Source: Algoriphagus sp.
GTDB lineage: Bacteria; Bacteroidota; Bacteroidia; Cytophagales; Cyclobacteriaceae
Reading direction: 5' to 3'
Assembly (NCBI GenBank): GCA_023653075.1
Contig: JAMNXQ010000004.1
Span: 1-64,000, forward strand
DNA: 64,000 nucleotides
The translations under genes were made by a program, and so were the position numbers. Under the pieces are notes generated by a model. It searched no databases and was not told the DNA's origin. It saw nothing but the letters and a program-made list of their open reading frames with translations. Positions 34,849 to 44,641 of this stretch are shown here, piece by piece. How positions within the stretch are numbered: the stretch's first letter is position 1; every line of letters starts with the position of its first letter.

Positions 34849-35727
34849 ATGATCAAATCCATGACTGGCTATGGCGTAGCCGGATTTGAGAATGAGCAAC
34901 TTGTCATCCAAGTGGAAGTCCGCACGCTCAACTCAAAAATGTTAGACCTGTCTATCCGAAGTCCCAGACAATTTGCGGATAAGGAGGCCGAAATTCGAAA
35001 TAGAGCACAAGCCATTCTGGACCGAGGGAAAGTTAGTATTTCCATAGACTTTTTAGCGAAAGGGAATGAGAGTCTTCCGATTCAACTCAATGAGGATTTG
35101 TTTAAGACCTATTACAGTACTTTTGAGCGCCTGGCTACTTCGGTAGGAGAAACGACCACAGACTTGTTTAAACTAGCGTTACAGGCCCCACAGGTCATGA
35201 TTCCTACGACAATAGATCGGGAAGATAGCCAAGATTGGGCACAGGTAAGGTTGGTAGTGGAAGAAGCCTTGGTTCGCTGTGAGGCATTTCGTGTGGACGA
35301 AGGTGCGTCGCTCTTTGTTAAATTGAAAGAAAACATAGACCTAATTCGACAGGGTTGGACTATCATTAAAGCTGAGGAGCCCAATCGTAAGGAGAAAATT
35401 CAATCCAGAATTCGAGGTCATTTTGCACAGTGGATGGATGAACATGCCTTTGATGCGAATCGATTTGAGCAAGAACTGATTTATTACTTTGAGAAGATAG
35501 ACATCAACGAAGAGCTGGTCCGCTTAGAGACCCACCTAGATTATTTCATGAAATGCATGGAGGCGGAAGTGAATCAAGGCAAAAAACTTGGCTTTATCAG
35601 CCAAGAGATTGGCCGAGAAATCAATACCATCGGTTCGAAAGCCAACGATGCGGGGATCCAAAAGATAGTTATCCAAATGAAGGATGAGCTTGAAAAGATC
35701 AAGGAACAATCGTTAAATGTGCTTTAA
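34849..35727 (+). CDS. yicC: YicC/YloC family endoribonuclease
   Basis: A 292-residue protein of the YicC family, shown in other bacteria to be endoribonucleases that influence small RNA decay. The N-terminal signature MIKSMTGYG and VEVRTLNSKMLDLSIRSP are exact. The C-terminal DUF1732 block has RLETHLDYFMKCMEAEVNQG, KKLGFISQEIGREINTIGSK and KDELEKIKEQSLNV. Length is normal. It follows the TolB-like gene by 10 bases and ends the operon. Confidence 0.93.
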   Translation: MIKSMTGYGVAGFENEQLVIQVEVRTLNSKMLDLSIRSPRQFADKEAEIRNRAQAILDRGKVSISIDFLAKGNESLPIQLNEDLFKTYYSTFERLATSVGETTTDLFKLALQAPQVMIPTTIDREDSQDWAQVRLVVEEALVRCEAFRVDEGASLFVKLKENIDLIRQGWTIIKAEEPNRKEKIQSRIRGHFAQWMDEHAFDANRFEQELIYYFEKIDINEELVRLETHLDYFMKCMEAEVNQGKKLGFISQEIGREINTIGSKANDAGIQKIVIQMKDELEKIKEQSLNVL

Positions 35728-35834
35728 GGTCAACAATAATAAACCAACGGACAGACAGTCCAGGGTTCACGGCACACTTTCTTAAATGGCTTGCCTTTCC
35801 TCATGCATTGATGGGCGTCTTAGCATACTATAAA

Positions 35835-35862
35835 AAAAGGCCTGAACGAGTTCAGGCCTTTT
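35835..35862 (+). terminator. Rho-independent terminator after yicC
   Basis: AAAAGGCCTGAAC and GTTCAGGCCTTTT form a perfect 13-bp stem with a very small tip, followed by CTATT. It lies about 107 bases after the yicC stop and would end the operon starting at 30468. Confidence 0.75.
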
Positions 35863-35916
35863 CTATTCAGAGGAGTACTAAGAATCTGACAATTCAATAG
35901 GTGGATTGCGCAAAAA

Positions 35917-35939
35917 AAGACCCGAGATTCTCGGGTCTT
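35917..35939 (-). terminator. Rho-independent terminator of tonB
   Basis: AAGACCCGAG-ATT-CTCGGGTCTT is a perfect 10-bp stem just after the tonB stop. On the minus strand it is followed by an uninterrupted T run. It can act from both sides and also shields the yicC operon. Confidence 0.8.
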
Positions 35940-35944
35940 ATTTA

Positions 35945-36628
35945 TTATCCAAGTTTGAATCGGATAGGTAATCTCATTCTTGTACGAACTGGCTTACCTC
36001 TTTGCTTACCTGGCTCCCACTTAGGGGCAGCTTTAACGATTTTTACCGCTTCTTCATCGCAACCTCCGCCGATACCTCTCAATACTTCTACGTCTTGAAT
36101 GGATCCATCCGTATTGATTACGAATACTACGATAACTGTACCTTCAACTCCCATTCTTCGTGCTTGAGTAGGGTACTTCAAATTGTCTGCAAGGTATTTG
36201 TTCCAGCCAGACATCCCTCCAGGAGGGTTTGGCTGAGTTTCTACCACGTCAAAGATCACATCGGCTTTCTCTTCTTCAACCACTACTTCTTTGATGGCCA
36301 CTTCTTTTACTACCGTCGCTTCTTTCACGTCAACGTCAAAGTTTACGTCGATTTTTTCTTCGATTTTTACCTCATCTGGAATTTCCTGGATCACCGGCTG
36401 CTCCATTGGTGGAGGTGGTGGTGGTGGAGGTGGCTGCTGTGTGATGGGCACATCTATTAGCTCATCGAAACTGTCTGAAACGTCACCTAAATCCTTAAGA
36501 GCGGCATCGTCGTAAGACTTGTATTCGAAGGCAGCAAGAGTGAGACCAACGGCTATGGCAAGACCCAGGTTGGTAAACATACCTACCTTCTTGGTCAAAT
36601 CAGCACTAGGAGTCTTTTTTGCTTCCAT
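35945..36628 (-). CDS. tonB: Energy transducer TonB
   Basis: A 227-residue TonB-family protein that spans the periplasm and passes proton-motive energy from ExbBD to outer-membrane receptors. It has one N-terminal membrane helix (GLAIAVGLTLAAFEY) and a short stretch with nine consecutive prolines. An acidic, Lys/Glu/Val-rich spacer (VKIEEKIDVNFDVDVKEATV) follows. The C-terminal TonB domain has YPTQARRMGVEGTVIVVFVI and DVEVLRGIGGGCDEEAVKIV, ending in LPIRFKLG. It has its own promoter overlapping the end of the upstream vanZ-like gene and its own terminator. exbB and exbD are not in the window. Confidence 0.93.
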   Translation of the reverse strand: MEAKKTPSADLTKKVGMFTNLGLAIAVGLTLAAFEYKSYDDAALKDLGDVSDSFDELIDVPITQQPPPPPPPPPMEQPVIQEIPDEVKIEEKIDVNFDVDVKEATVVKEVAIKEVVVEEEKADVIFDVVETQPNPPGGMSGWNKYLADNLKYPTQARRMGVEGTVIVVFVINTDGSIQDVEVLRGIGGGCDEEAVKIVKAAPKWEPGKQRGKPVRTRMRLPIRFKLG

Positions 36629-36672
36629 GGTGAATTTTGGTTATAGAGGTTAATCGGTTCTATTTTGATTAG

Positions 36673-36704
36673 CAAGTGTAAGAATTATCGGACATTAATC
36701 CAAA
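36673..36704 (-). promoter_or_regulatory. Promoter for tonB
   Basis: On the minus strand, TTTG (36704-36701), a 20-base spacer and TACACTTG (36680-36673) match the phylum consensus at all but one base. The upstream element lies inside the last codons of the vanZ-like gene. The predicted start near 36666 gives a leader of about 38 bases. Confidence 0.6.
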
Positions 36705-37069
36705 ATGAATTTGCTCGATGGACAATATAAATATCCAAATAATCCTGAAATAATACCTAACACATTGACAATTAAATCATTTAAATCAAAGCTTCGAAAA
36801 GGAATGAAGTGTTGAGCGGTTTCTAATCCAATGCTTGGAAGTAATCCAAGAACGAAGAAATTAATCCAAAATCGTTTGATGCGCCAAACTTCCTTTTTTT
36901 CTCGAATCCCCAAGCCTAGGGAAAGGTAGGATAGAACGCCGAATAGGATGAAATGGATTAATTTATCTTGGAAACTGACGACTGATACTTCGGGTAAGGT
37001 ACTTCCTGGAGCCAGCATAGCGACTGTACAAGCTGCAAGCCACAAGAAAGTCCAAACTTCCCGACGCAT
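36695..37069 (-). CDS. VanZ-like family membrane protein
   Basis: A 124-residue protein with four hydrophobic helices. The VanZ-like pattern is seen in TVAMLAPGSTLPEVSV, FQDKLIHFILFGVLSYLSLG and FIPFRSFDLNDLIVNVLGIISG, with the conserved D-K-x-x-H and D-x-x-x-N motifs. Function is unknown in most members; VanZ itself raises teicoplanin tolerance. I prefer the ATG at 37069, 7 bases after the gcvH stop. An ATG at 37087 in the same frame would overlap gcvH by 11 bases. Confidence 0.8.
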   Translation of the reverse strand: MRREVWTFLWLAACTVAMLAPGSTLPEVSVVSFQDKLIHFILFGVLSYLSLGLGIREKKEVWRIKRFWINFFVLGLLPSIGLETAQHFIPFRSFDLNDLIVNVLGIISGLFGYLYCPSSKFILD

Positions 37070-37076
37070 GTGCAGC

Positions 37077-37454
37077 TTATTCCCCAATCAAATTCTTATA
37101 GGAAGCCGCATCCAACAGGTCAGCGGGAAGCCCGCCACTAAGTTTCACCTTGACCATCCAACCTTCAGTGTACGGTGCATCATTTACCAACTCGGGGGAA
37201 GATTCCAGCTCTCCATTGAATTCAAGGATTTCTCCGGTAACCGGCATGAATAAGTCAGAAACAGTTTTTACGGCTTCCACAGTTCCAAAAACTGCACCAG
37301 CTTCTAAGGTTTCGCCTAGGGTTTCTACTTCTACATAGACAATATCGCCCAATTCTTTCTGCGCAAAGTCGGTCACGCCAATTGTGGCAATATCCCCTTC
37401 AATTTTGACCCATTCGTGGTCTTTGGTGTACTTTAGTTCGTCTGGAAAATTCAT
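37077..37454 (-). CDS. gcvH: Glycine cleavage system H protein
   Basis: A 125-residue lipoyl carrier protein of the glycine cleavage system, shuttling the aminomethyl group between the P, T and L proteins. The lipoylated Lys63 is in [20 protein letters not shown]. The N-terminal [23 protein letters not shown] block (read in parts) and [12 protein letters not shown] are typical. The other gcv genes are not nearby. It sits 52 bases after sprA, an association I recall from other Bacteroidota genomes without a known functional reason. Confidence 0.95.
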   Translation of the reverse strand: MNFPDELKYTKDHEWVKIEGDIATIGVTDFAQKELGDIVYVEVETLGETLEAGAVFGTVEAVKTVSDLFMPVTGEILEFNGELESSPELVNDAPYTEGWMVKVKLSGGLPADLLDAASYKNLIGE

Positions 37455-37474
37455 GATGGTATTTTTAATTCATT

Positions 37475-37505
37475 CAAAATTAAAAGTATTCTGGAGAGAT
37501 TGAAA
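37475..37505 (-). promoter_or_regulatory. Possible promoter for gcvH
   Basis: On the minus strand TTTC (37505-37502, three of four matches), a 19-base spacer and an exact TAnnTTTG box (TAATTTTG, 37482-37475), about 21 bases before the gcvH ATG. It lies in the sprA-gcvH gap and would let gcvH be expressed independently. Confidence 0.5.
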
Positions 37506-37506
37506 T

Positions 37507-40500
37507 CTATTGCGATAAATTAAATCTTAGCTGACCTCCGAAGGCTGTATTGGATCTGCGGAAGGAGGTAGTTACGCGAGGATCATTCACCGTATGCTCA
37601 AAATATAGGGTCAGGTTTAGGCTTCTATTGATCACATAGCTCAGAGTAGGTCTAAACTGGAAGTTGAAATTCCCGTTTGTCACCGTCGCTTTTTCCTCAA
37701 TTTTTCGCTGTACCTGCTGGGTACTTCCAATCTTTGTATCCAAGCGCATTTGCAGGTCATTTTTTAAGACCTTTTGTTGGCCACCTATTTTGAATGGAAT
37801 CTTTACTCCTGCTTTGGTGTAGGAGAGAGTCAATCCAAAATCACTGCTTGCCTGTTCGGTGATTTGGGAATTCGAAAAATTTAAGCCCAAATTGCGCTCC
37901 CTATTGTAGTTCATTGCAATATTCATTCGCTGCTTAGTCAGCAAATCCACCCCAATCAAAGGAGCAAATCGTTCAGTAAGGACTACTTGATTGAGGATGT
38001 AAATCGGAATAAACTGCCCTTCCAAATTGGTGAGAGTAGGTCGTTGGATTTGTTGCAGGGTATTGAATAGCTCCAATCCTTGCTGGTATTGTAAAGAGTT
38101 GGAGAAGTTGCTTACGTCATAGGTTGAACTGTAGGCATGGGTTAAATTGATGCTACTGAAAAGTTCGCTGAACCCCTTCAATCGAGACAAGCCCCGGTAA
38201 TCCACACGCCAGTTAGGTAAAGGAGTTTTTGGGAAGGGGTTAAGATGTGCGCTTCCGGCATCTTTACCGCGGTAGGCAGCCAAAAATGCAGGAATAAGCA
38301 CATCCTGTCCATTGATAGGATACTCGCCTGGCGCAGCGGCTTGTTGATCGAGACGCTGCTTAAGGATGAATCTGAAATTCTCAAAGTTGGTAAATAATTC
38401 GGATTCGTTTTCTTGGTTGTTTTTGGCAAAGGTAGTTCCCAAAAGGATTGTCGTAATGCTGTAGGAGCCCATTCGGCTAGGACTAAGGGATTCGAAGGAG
38501 CCAGGTGTGGTGACACTATTTCTGAAGATTTCGCTGTAATCTCCAATCTCTCGTTTGTTGGCCTCTAGGGTGACTCTAAAGTCGCGTATGGGTTCGGCCA
38601 AACCTTTAATGGAAAGGTTGATGGCTTTATTTTGACGGAAACTCTGGGTCAATTCAGGGCTTGGGGCCATGTTTCCATTTTGCCCTAACCGGTAGCGTAA
38701 AGTTGCATTTTGGGCTCCAAAAACGAATGCCCAACCGGGATTTTCCCAAGCGCGGTCCATTCCTAGAAGCCCAGTGTTTGGCATGTAGCCAGGAAGAAAG
38801 GTACCTTCAATAACCCCATAGTTGAAGGTTACTTCTTTCAACAGCATCGCCACTTTAAGAATCCCGCGAGTAAGCGGAGTACCAATCGTATCGCTAGCAT
38901 CTGTACTTGGTCTACCAGGAATACCAGGTCGCTTGGGTGCGTTAATGGCGGCCAGAGATTTGCTCTTGTTGTAGAGTTTGATCAAATCCAGCTTACCAGA
39001 TAAGGTTTGTTCGCGGGTGTTCTGGATGACATTACCCAAGGTATCTCGCTGCCCAATGGCTCCTGTTTGCCAGGTATAGGTACTCAGGTGTCTGTAGTCC
39101 GTTTGGATCCAATCGGTGAGTGGAAGTTTGGCGAATGGTAAGGTGTAATTGACTGTTGCCGAATGATTGTAATTGGTAGTTCGTCCAAAGCCTAGGAAGT
39201 TGGCTCGCACGGAATCGATTTTGGCTTGGCTATCCAAATCCCCCTCGGGTTCATCCACCACCGCCGCTGCGTTGGCAGCCAGATCCACGCGCAGGCTGGT
39301 CGATAAGTCCCAATTGATGTTGAAGGAGCGATTCATGAAGAACGATTTCTGGAAGAGTGGATCTACACCTGCAGTGCTAAGTTGATCATTACGGTATTGG
39401 GAACGGGTAAATCGGCGATCTACATCCATTCTTGCCAAAAGAAGGGTGGGCGAGAGGTTAAGGTTGATGTCTTTGATTAGCTTCAAGTAAGGATTTTTCA
39501 TACCTTCTGACTTTTCAAAAGGAGCGATTTTAAGCTCCTTTGGCTGAAAGCTATAGGTCACATTTCCCTTTTTCGTTTTGAAGTTGTACCCTTGAAGTTG
39601 TGCGTTTGTTTGCGTTACCGACCCTGTAGCATAGGAGAAAGCTAAGTTGGATAGGTCATATATTCTGCTTGGCCCTTCCTGATTTTTCTTTAGTTTACGC
39701 ACGTTGTTTAAACTGATGTTTTTGCGTGACAATTGATCCATCGCAATTTCCCGGTAGGTATCTTTTGCCTCGGAGTTGGCAAACTTTTCTAGTGCCACTT
39801 CAAATGGAACATCTGGATTCAAAGGATCGTATTCGGGTCGTGTACTGGAGTTTTCTACAGAAAAATAGACTGGTATGCTGACGCCCAATGCCTTGGGTAG
39901 GAGCTTGTCCACTTCTACATTGGTCGAGATATCGTATTGGGTAGTGGCTTGACGGCTGCGCTGAGATAGTTTGGTTTCCAATCCTCCAAAGCCAATGGAA
40001 TTGTGGCGAATGGAAGCGGAGACCACTGCCACATCGGCGATTTTGGTATTGAGGTAGGCATTGGCAGCCCAGCCATTTGTTTTGGTAAACCCAGTGGTGC
40101 GAAGTTCATTTGCCCAGAGGCAGACGCTCTTGGAGGAGCCAATCCCCGTACCTGGATTTCGAACTCCAATCATCATTCCCTGCACTTGATTCAGTTCAGG
40201 TCTTCCCATTACGGTTACCTTGTATTGGCGGATCTTCTTGCTGAAAGGCAGCGTCAGAGGAGACTGTGTATTGTCTCGCTCCGCTTTGATCGCCACGATT
40301 TCCTGTATAGCGATGTCTAGTTCATTTTCCTCTGGCCAAACGACCCGCGGGTCATTGCTGCCCAAGGAAGATATTTTTAGTGGAACTTCGATTTCGTAGT
40401 AGTTATCGGTATAGTCCGTACCCAGCCTCAAGAAGGCAGTCACTTCCCCATCCCTTGCATCTTCGCTGTTGGCATGGAAAAACATTTTGATGCGCTCGTA

Positions 40501-43500
40501 TTGGACGAGGTCTAGGTTGCTATTTTTAAATACAGCTCTTGCGTCCTTCGGAGCCAAGTCTTCTACACAGAGGCGAAGCGATTGCTCGTTGAGGCGGCGT
40601 TCTATGACGGAGGTATTGTCTCGATCTCGTTGAATTCCCGGAGGCAATACGTAGGGGCTTGAGGTTTGGCTACCCTGTGCATTTTGCTCAATATTCACCA
40701 CATCCACCGTAAGATTGGAGTTGTCTGGCTCAGGTAATTCAAAAAATCCGCGTTCAAATAGAGACTCTTGGAAAGCTCTCCATTGGCTGCCTACCATTCG
40801 GAATTCGGCCATACGAAGGACTACTGGCTGCTGGAAGTCAGTGAGGTAAGTCCGGATCCAGCGGATGGATTTGAAGCCAGAGATATCCCCTTGGATTCGA
40901 TCTGGCTGCCGTACCGGAATACGGAAAAGATACCAATTGACTTGCTCCCCACCTTCGTTGTGCGTGACTTGATCTACGATGTAGTTATTTCCTACCTTGA
41001 GTTGGCCCGGTCTTAGGTCAATCTCGTACTCGTAGTAATTTTCCAGTTCGTTGATGGTATTGTCCGTATTCAAGTCCTCATTGTCCGGATTATTTGTTCC
41101 AGAGGGAGTGTAGGGGAGGCTTTGGTCTGCGGTCACAGGCGTGTTGCCCTCGTTGCCATTGAATTTTTTGTATCGTTCGAGAATCTTGGTGTTGGCTTGG
41201 TCAAATTTGGAGTCCAAATAATATTGAAATCCATCCGCGGATACATCTTGAAGTAGGGCATTTTTGGCAGTAGGAGATAGGGCCAAACGATCCACAAATC
41301 TTCCCTTGAAAAAGGCAGCTTCCTCCTCGTTTTTAAGACCATCCAAGCCCACGTCTTGGTTGACACGAGCGCTTTCAGAATTGTCAAAGGCAGGCAATAA
41401 AAATTGCTGTCGCGTAATTCTTCCCCATTCGTTGGCTGACGTTTCTGCAGGATCACCATCCGCAGGAAGTCCGTTTTCAAAGGCGTGACTTCCATCTTTG
41501 ATCACATCCTCCGCAATGTCTCCAAGATTCAAGAAGAGTTTACCTCCGGTCGTATTATTCCGATTGAAAATCCCATCCAATACCTTTCCATTTTCTCCAG
41601 GTAGGAAGGGATCCATCATCCAAAATTCAACGTATTCGATATTGGTACGGTCAAAATCCACCTCGGTGGTGATTGCTCGAGTGACACCACCGTAGTTTTG
41701 CCGTGGGTTGGGTAGCAATCCCTCCGAAGTCAGTCCTGGGTTGTAATTGTACATCCCGCGTTCCTGCGGAAAATAGGCAAGCTCAAACAAGGGCTGAGGA
41801 ACTAAGATGACTTCTCTGTCCTGGTTCTTGAATATCTCCTGAGGAATAACGCGTCTTACGTAATGGTTTCGACGGTCTTGCGCATTAATGTTTGCTGGTA
41901 CACCCGGGCCACCTTCCCGGTAAAACACATTGTCAATATTGTACCAGGCCAAGCGGGCTCTACGGTAGGCATTTCCTAGCTTGTCTTCGGTTTGATTACT
42001 AAGATCAAAACGGTTGTCGGCAGTTTTTGGAGTGGAGGCAAGTTTCCAATTTTGATTGGCTTGAGCACCTAAATAGAAAGGCGTAACCGCGGCTTCAAAG
42101 TCATCAATATAGGAGGCTGCATCCCCATTGACGGTATTGGAGGTCCCTGGAATAAGGTGCGCAAATTCTGCATTAAACTGCACCAGGGATTTTTCTTTGG
42201 TATCAGTGAAGGGGAGAGCATCTGCTAATTTGGTCAAAAAGCGAGACTCACTGTTGTAATTCAAGTCTAGTCCCCATAGACTATTGCGAAGCGTCTCATT
42301 GCCTGTTGCAATGCGGGATACATTGGGGCGCTCGTTTAAGAAAAGGAAAGTTCCTCCTAAGGTTAGCTTTTTGTTGGCGATGTAATCGAGACGAGTCCCC
42401 AGCAAACTTCGTGTTTGAAAGGAAACTAGGTCCGCTTTTTCAAAGGACACATTAATTTGTTTGCCGGACTGAAGGATGGCATCGTTGATGATGACGAGTC
42501 TACCTACATTGTAGTCGATTGTGAAATCTACGCCTTCAGTAAGTGGAATATTTCCAGCTTGAACAATCACAGAACCAGGGGAGATATTCAAGCCTGGAAG
42601 TTGGATTTCACTAGCGGAACCTGCAGTAAGCCTGCCCTTGATGAAGAATTTATTGAGTCTCGTGACTAGTTCTGCATCGGCCTGAGTGGTTTGGTACAGC
42701 GTGTCGTACACGTATTTTTCACGAAGGACCCGTTCGTCATCCGTAAATTTTCGAGCCAAGTTAGACCCAAATGGCTCGAGTACAGGAAAAATTAGGAGGC
42801 CTCGATCCGATAGCATCGTGATTCCTTCTACAAAGTCAAAATTTCCATCTGGAGCAGGATCATTTTGTGGATTCAAGTTGTCCAAGCCAGCGAGGCGAAT
42901 GAGCGGGATGTCTTTTACATTTTTTCCCTCCAGCAAGGAGGGATTATCTAGGCCAGTACGGTCGTCTCTGTAGATGACTTGCAACTGGAATCCATCCCGA
43001 AGTACTTGGCTGGCATTGAGGCTGTAGACGTTTTTCATCATCAAGTCCCAAGTCGGCACCCGTGTATTGATTCTAGCGGGCCGAAGGAGCTTTAAAAATA
43101 TCAGTTCATCTTCTCGGCGAGACTGGTAATCTTCGGTAAGCTCTCCTACTTTAAATACTTTCCCATTGTAGGTGTACTCGTAGGAAACGGCGATGACCTC
43201 ATCGTTTTGCAAGCGTCTAAATAGGGAGATAAAGCCCAACTGACCATTAAAAAAGTATTCGGAGGGATCTAGTTTACGGGCACCGTTGATTTGTTCAAAG
43301 TCCACCCCTTTTTTGATGCCCAAATCCCCTTCCAAGGCACGAGCACCAGAATCAAAGGGACGGTAGCTCGGGTTGCTGCTAATGCTTGCATAGAGTCGGT
43401 TGGCCCCGTTGGTAGCTGGGCTATTCAGGCTACCTGGCCCAATAGCAGGATTACTTCCATTGAGGAGTACTTTTCCTTCACCCAGGTCCATGAAGGCTGC

Positions 43501-44631
43501 AAAATTTCGTAGGGTTTCGGTATTCGTAGCCCGGTTCATGACGTAGACTTCTACCCGGGTGATGTTGACTCCGGAGGTCACTTGTGGAAGCCCTTTTAGC
43601 CAGCGCTCGTAGTTTTCCCGAAAGAAGTGGCTGAGGAAAAAGTGCCGATTTTCGTCGTATTTGGATCCTTGAATATCAAAGGCTCGGCCCTGTCCATTGG
43701 CATCAATGACCAAGTTATCCCGTCTGCCTCGTTGGGTGGAGGCTACAGCAGTCAGGTTGAGCTTGCCAAACTTCATCTCAGTTTTGACCCCAAAGAGGTT
43801 TTGGGCTCCTTGTATCAGTCGGTTTTGGACAGGCAAACTTACATTTCCCATCTCGATGGATTGGATGATGTCTTCATCGAAGCCGTCGTATTCGAGTTTG
43901 AGTTGGTTTTGAAAATCAAAGGAATTGTTGGAATCAAAGTTGGCCCCAATCTTTAATTTTTGCCCAATGTTGCCGTTGACAGCCATTTGAATTTGCTGTT
44001 GGAAATTGAAATTTCCATTTTTTTGCTGACGGATTGGAATGGTTGGGTTGTCAATTCTTCGGAAAATAGCCCCAAAGTCTAGGTTGACGTAGCCTGTAGG
44101 AATGATGTTGATCGAATCTCCCCCAAAGATGCGGTCCAAAGTGGGACTCATGGTCAGGGGTGGAATGAGCCTTCTTCCTTCTACCGCACTTTCCCCATCT
44201 ATGCCTCGTGAACGGGTTTTCCAATAGTCTTGCCGAACTTTGTATTCCTGCAGTGGAGCGAATTTTTCAAAATCGTATTCCTGTTGATTTCCGAAGAATG
44301 TGCTGTCCAATTGATCAACTACCTGATACTTGAGCGTAGAGTCTAGGGTGACCTGAACCTTGCTTTTGACAGGTGAGGAAGGAAAGAAGGGAGATTTTTG
44401 GTTTAAAAATGGATTTCGGTAAGGATAAAGCGGGTTGGTTCTCCAATTTTGCCAAAGCAAAAAAGAGGGTGCCAGCCTTCGCTGATTTAAAATATCCATC
44501 CGAGATTTGGGTGTAGGATTCTGTTGGGCTTGAAGGGTTGGGAAGTAACTAAAGGCAAGAAAAAGACCTAGGAGTAAGAAAGAGCTCCGTTTCGTTTTAT
44601 TCAAACAAGTAAAAAAGTCCTGAACCTTCAA
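37507..44631 (-). CDS. sprA: Type IX secretion system translocon / cell-surface gliding protein SprA
   Basis: A 2374-residue outer-membrane protein, the 36-strand pore through which type IX substrates cross; in gliding relatives it is also needed for motility. A signal peptide (SSFLLLGLFLAFSYF... ending LQAQ) leads into motifs repeated along the protein. Among them are VTSGVNITRVEVYVMNR, RYQFDGVNGERTL-like turns, and SINLTHAYSSTYDVSNF near the C-terminus. The size and C-terminal strand (GGQLRFNLSQ) fit SprA/Sov. The start is a TTG: no ATG exists before residue 45, and the alternative at residue 10 is also TTG. It lies 10 bases after ruvA. Confidence 0.97.
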   Translation of the reverse strand: MKVQDFFTCLNKTKRSSFLLLGLFLAFSYFPTLQAQQNPTPKSRMDILNQRRLAPSFLLWQNWRTNPLYPYRNPFLNQKSPFFPSSPVKSKVQVTLDSTLKYQVVDQLDSTFFGNQQEYDFEKFAPLQEYKVRQDYWKTRSRGIDGESAVEGRRLIPPLTMSPTLDRIFGGDSINIIPTGYVNLDFGAIFRRIDNPTIPIRQQKNGNFNFQQQIQMAVNGNIGQKLKIGANFDSNNSFDFQNQLKLEYDGFDEDIIQSIEMGNVSLPVQNRLIQGAQNLFGVKTEMKFGKLNLTAVASTQRGRRDNLVIDANGQGRAFDIQGSKYDENRHFFLSHFFRENYERWLKGLPQVTSGVNITRVEVYVMNRATNTETLRNFAAFMDLGEGKVLLNGSNPAIGPGSLNSPATNGANRLYASISSNPSYRPFDSGARALEGDLGIKKGVDFEQINGARKLDPSEYFFNGQLGFISLFRRLQNDEVIAVSYEYTYNGKVFKVGELTEDYQSRREDELIFLKLLRPARINTRVPTWDLMMKNVYSLNASQVLRDGFQLQVIYRDDRTGLDNPSLLEGKNVKDIPLIRLAGLDNLNPQNDPAPDGNFDFVEGITMLSDRGLLIFPVLEPFGSNLARKFTDDERVLREKYVYDTLYQTTQADAELVTRLNKFFIKGRLTAGSASEIQLPGLNISPGSVIVQAGNIPLTEGVDFTIDYNVGRLVIINDAILQSGKQINVSFEKADLVSFQTRSLLGTRLDYIANKKLTLGGTFLFLNERPNVSRIATGNETLRNSLWGLDLNYNSESRFLTKLADALPFTDTKEKSLVQFNAEFAHLIPGTSNTVNGDAASYIDDFEAAVTPFYLGAQANQNWKLASTPKTADNRFDLSNQTEDKLGNAYRRARLAWYNIDNVFYREGGPGVPANINAQDRRNHYVRRVIPQEIFKNQDREVILVPQPLFELAYFPQERGMYNYNPGLTSEGLLPNPRQNYGGVTRAITTEVDFDRTNIEYVEFWMMDPFLPGENGKVLDGIFNRNNTTGGKLFLNLGDIAEDVIKDGSHAFENGLPADGDPAETSANEWGRITRQQFLLPAFDNSESARVNQDVGLDGLKNEEEAAFFKGRFVDRLALSPTAKNALLQDVSADGFQYYLDSKFDQANTKILERYKKFNGNEGNTPVTADQSLPYTPSGTNNPDNEDLNTDNTINELENYYEYEIDLRPGQLKVGNNYIVDQVTHNEGGEQVNWYLFRIPVRQPDRIQGDISGFKSIRWIRTYLTDFQQPVVLRMAEFRMVGSQWRAFQESLFERGFFELPEPDNSNLTVDVVNIEQNAQGSQTSSPYVLPPGIQRDRDNTSVIERRLNEQSLRLCVEDLAPKDARAVFKNSNLDLVQYERIKMFFHANSEDARDGEVTAFLRLGTDYTDNYYEIEVPLKISSLGSNDPRVVWPEENELDIAIQEIVAIKAERDNTQSPLTLPFSKKIRQYKVTVMGRPELNQVQGMMIGVRNPGTGIGSSKSVCLWANELRTTGFTKTNGWAANAYLNTKIADVAVVSASIRHNSIGFGGLETKLSQRSRQATTQYDISTNVEVDKLLPKALGVSIPVYFSVENSSTRPEYDPLNPDVPFEVALEKFANSEAKDTYREIAMDQLSRKNISLNNVRKLKKNQEGPSRIYDLSNLAFSYATGSVTQTNAQLQGYNFKTKKGNVTYSFQPKELKIAPFEKSEGMKNPYLKLIKDINLNLSPTLLLARMDVDRRFTRSQYRNDQLSTAGVDPLFQKSFFMNRSFNINWDLSTSLRVDLAANAAAVVDEPEGDLDSQAKIDSVRANFLGFGRTTNYNHSATVNYTLPFAKLPLTDWIQTDYRHLSTYTWQTGAIGQRDTLGNVIQNTREQTLSGKLDLIKLYNKSKSLAAINAPKRPGIPGRPSTDASDTIGTPLTRGILKVAMLLKEVTFNYGVIEGTFLPGYMPNTGLLGMDRAWENPGWAFVFGAQNATLRYRLGQNGNMAPSPELTQSFRQNKAINLSIKGLAEPIRDFRVTLEANKREIGDYSEIFRNSVTTPGSFESLSPSRMGSYSITTILLGTTFAKNNQENESELFTNFENFRFILKQRLDQQAAAPGEYPINGQDVLIPAFLAAYRGKDAGSAHLNPFPKTPLPNWRVDYRGLSRLKGFSELFSSINLTHAYSSTYDVSNFSNSLQYQQGLELFNTLQQIQRPTLTNLEGQFIPIYILNQVVLTERFAPLIGVDLLTKQRMNIAMNYNRERNLGLNFSNSQITEQASSDFGLTLSYTKAGVKIPFKIGGQQKVLKNDLQMRLDTKIGSTQQVQRKIEEKATVTNGNFNFQFRPTLSYVINRSLNLTLYFEHTVNDPRVTTSFRRSNTAFGGQLRFNLSQ

Positions 44632-44641
44632 TTCAGTGTGT

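Noticed and set aside
36002-36460. A 152-codon open frame antisense to tonB, with Trp/Gly runs
   Set aside because: The odd composition is the complement of the TonB proline and acidic spacer; tonB is clear on the other strand.
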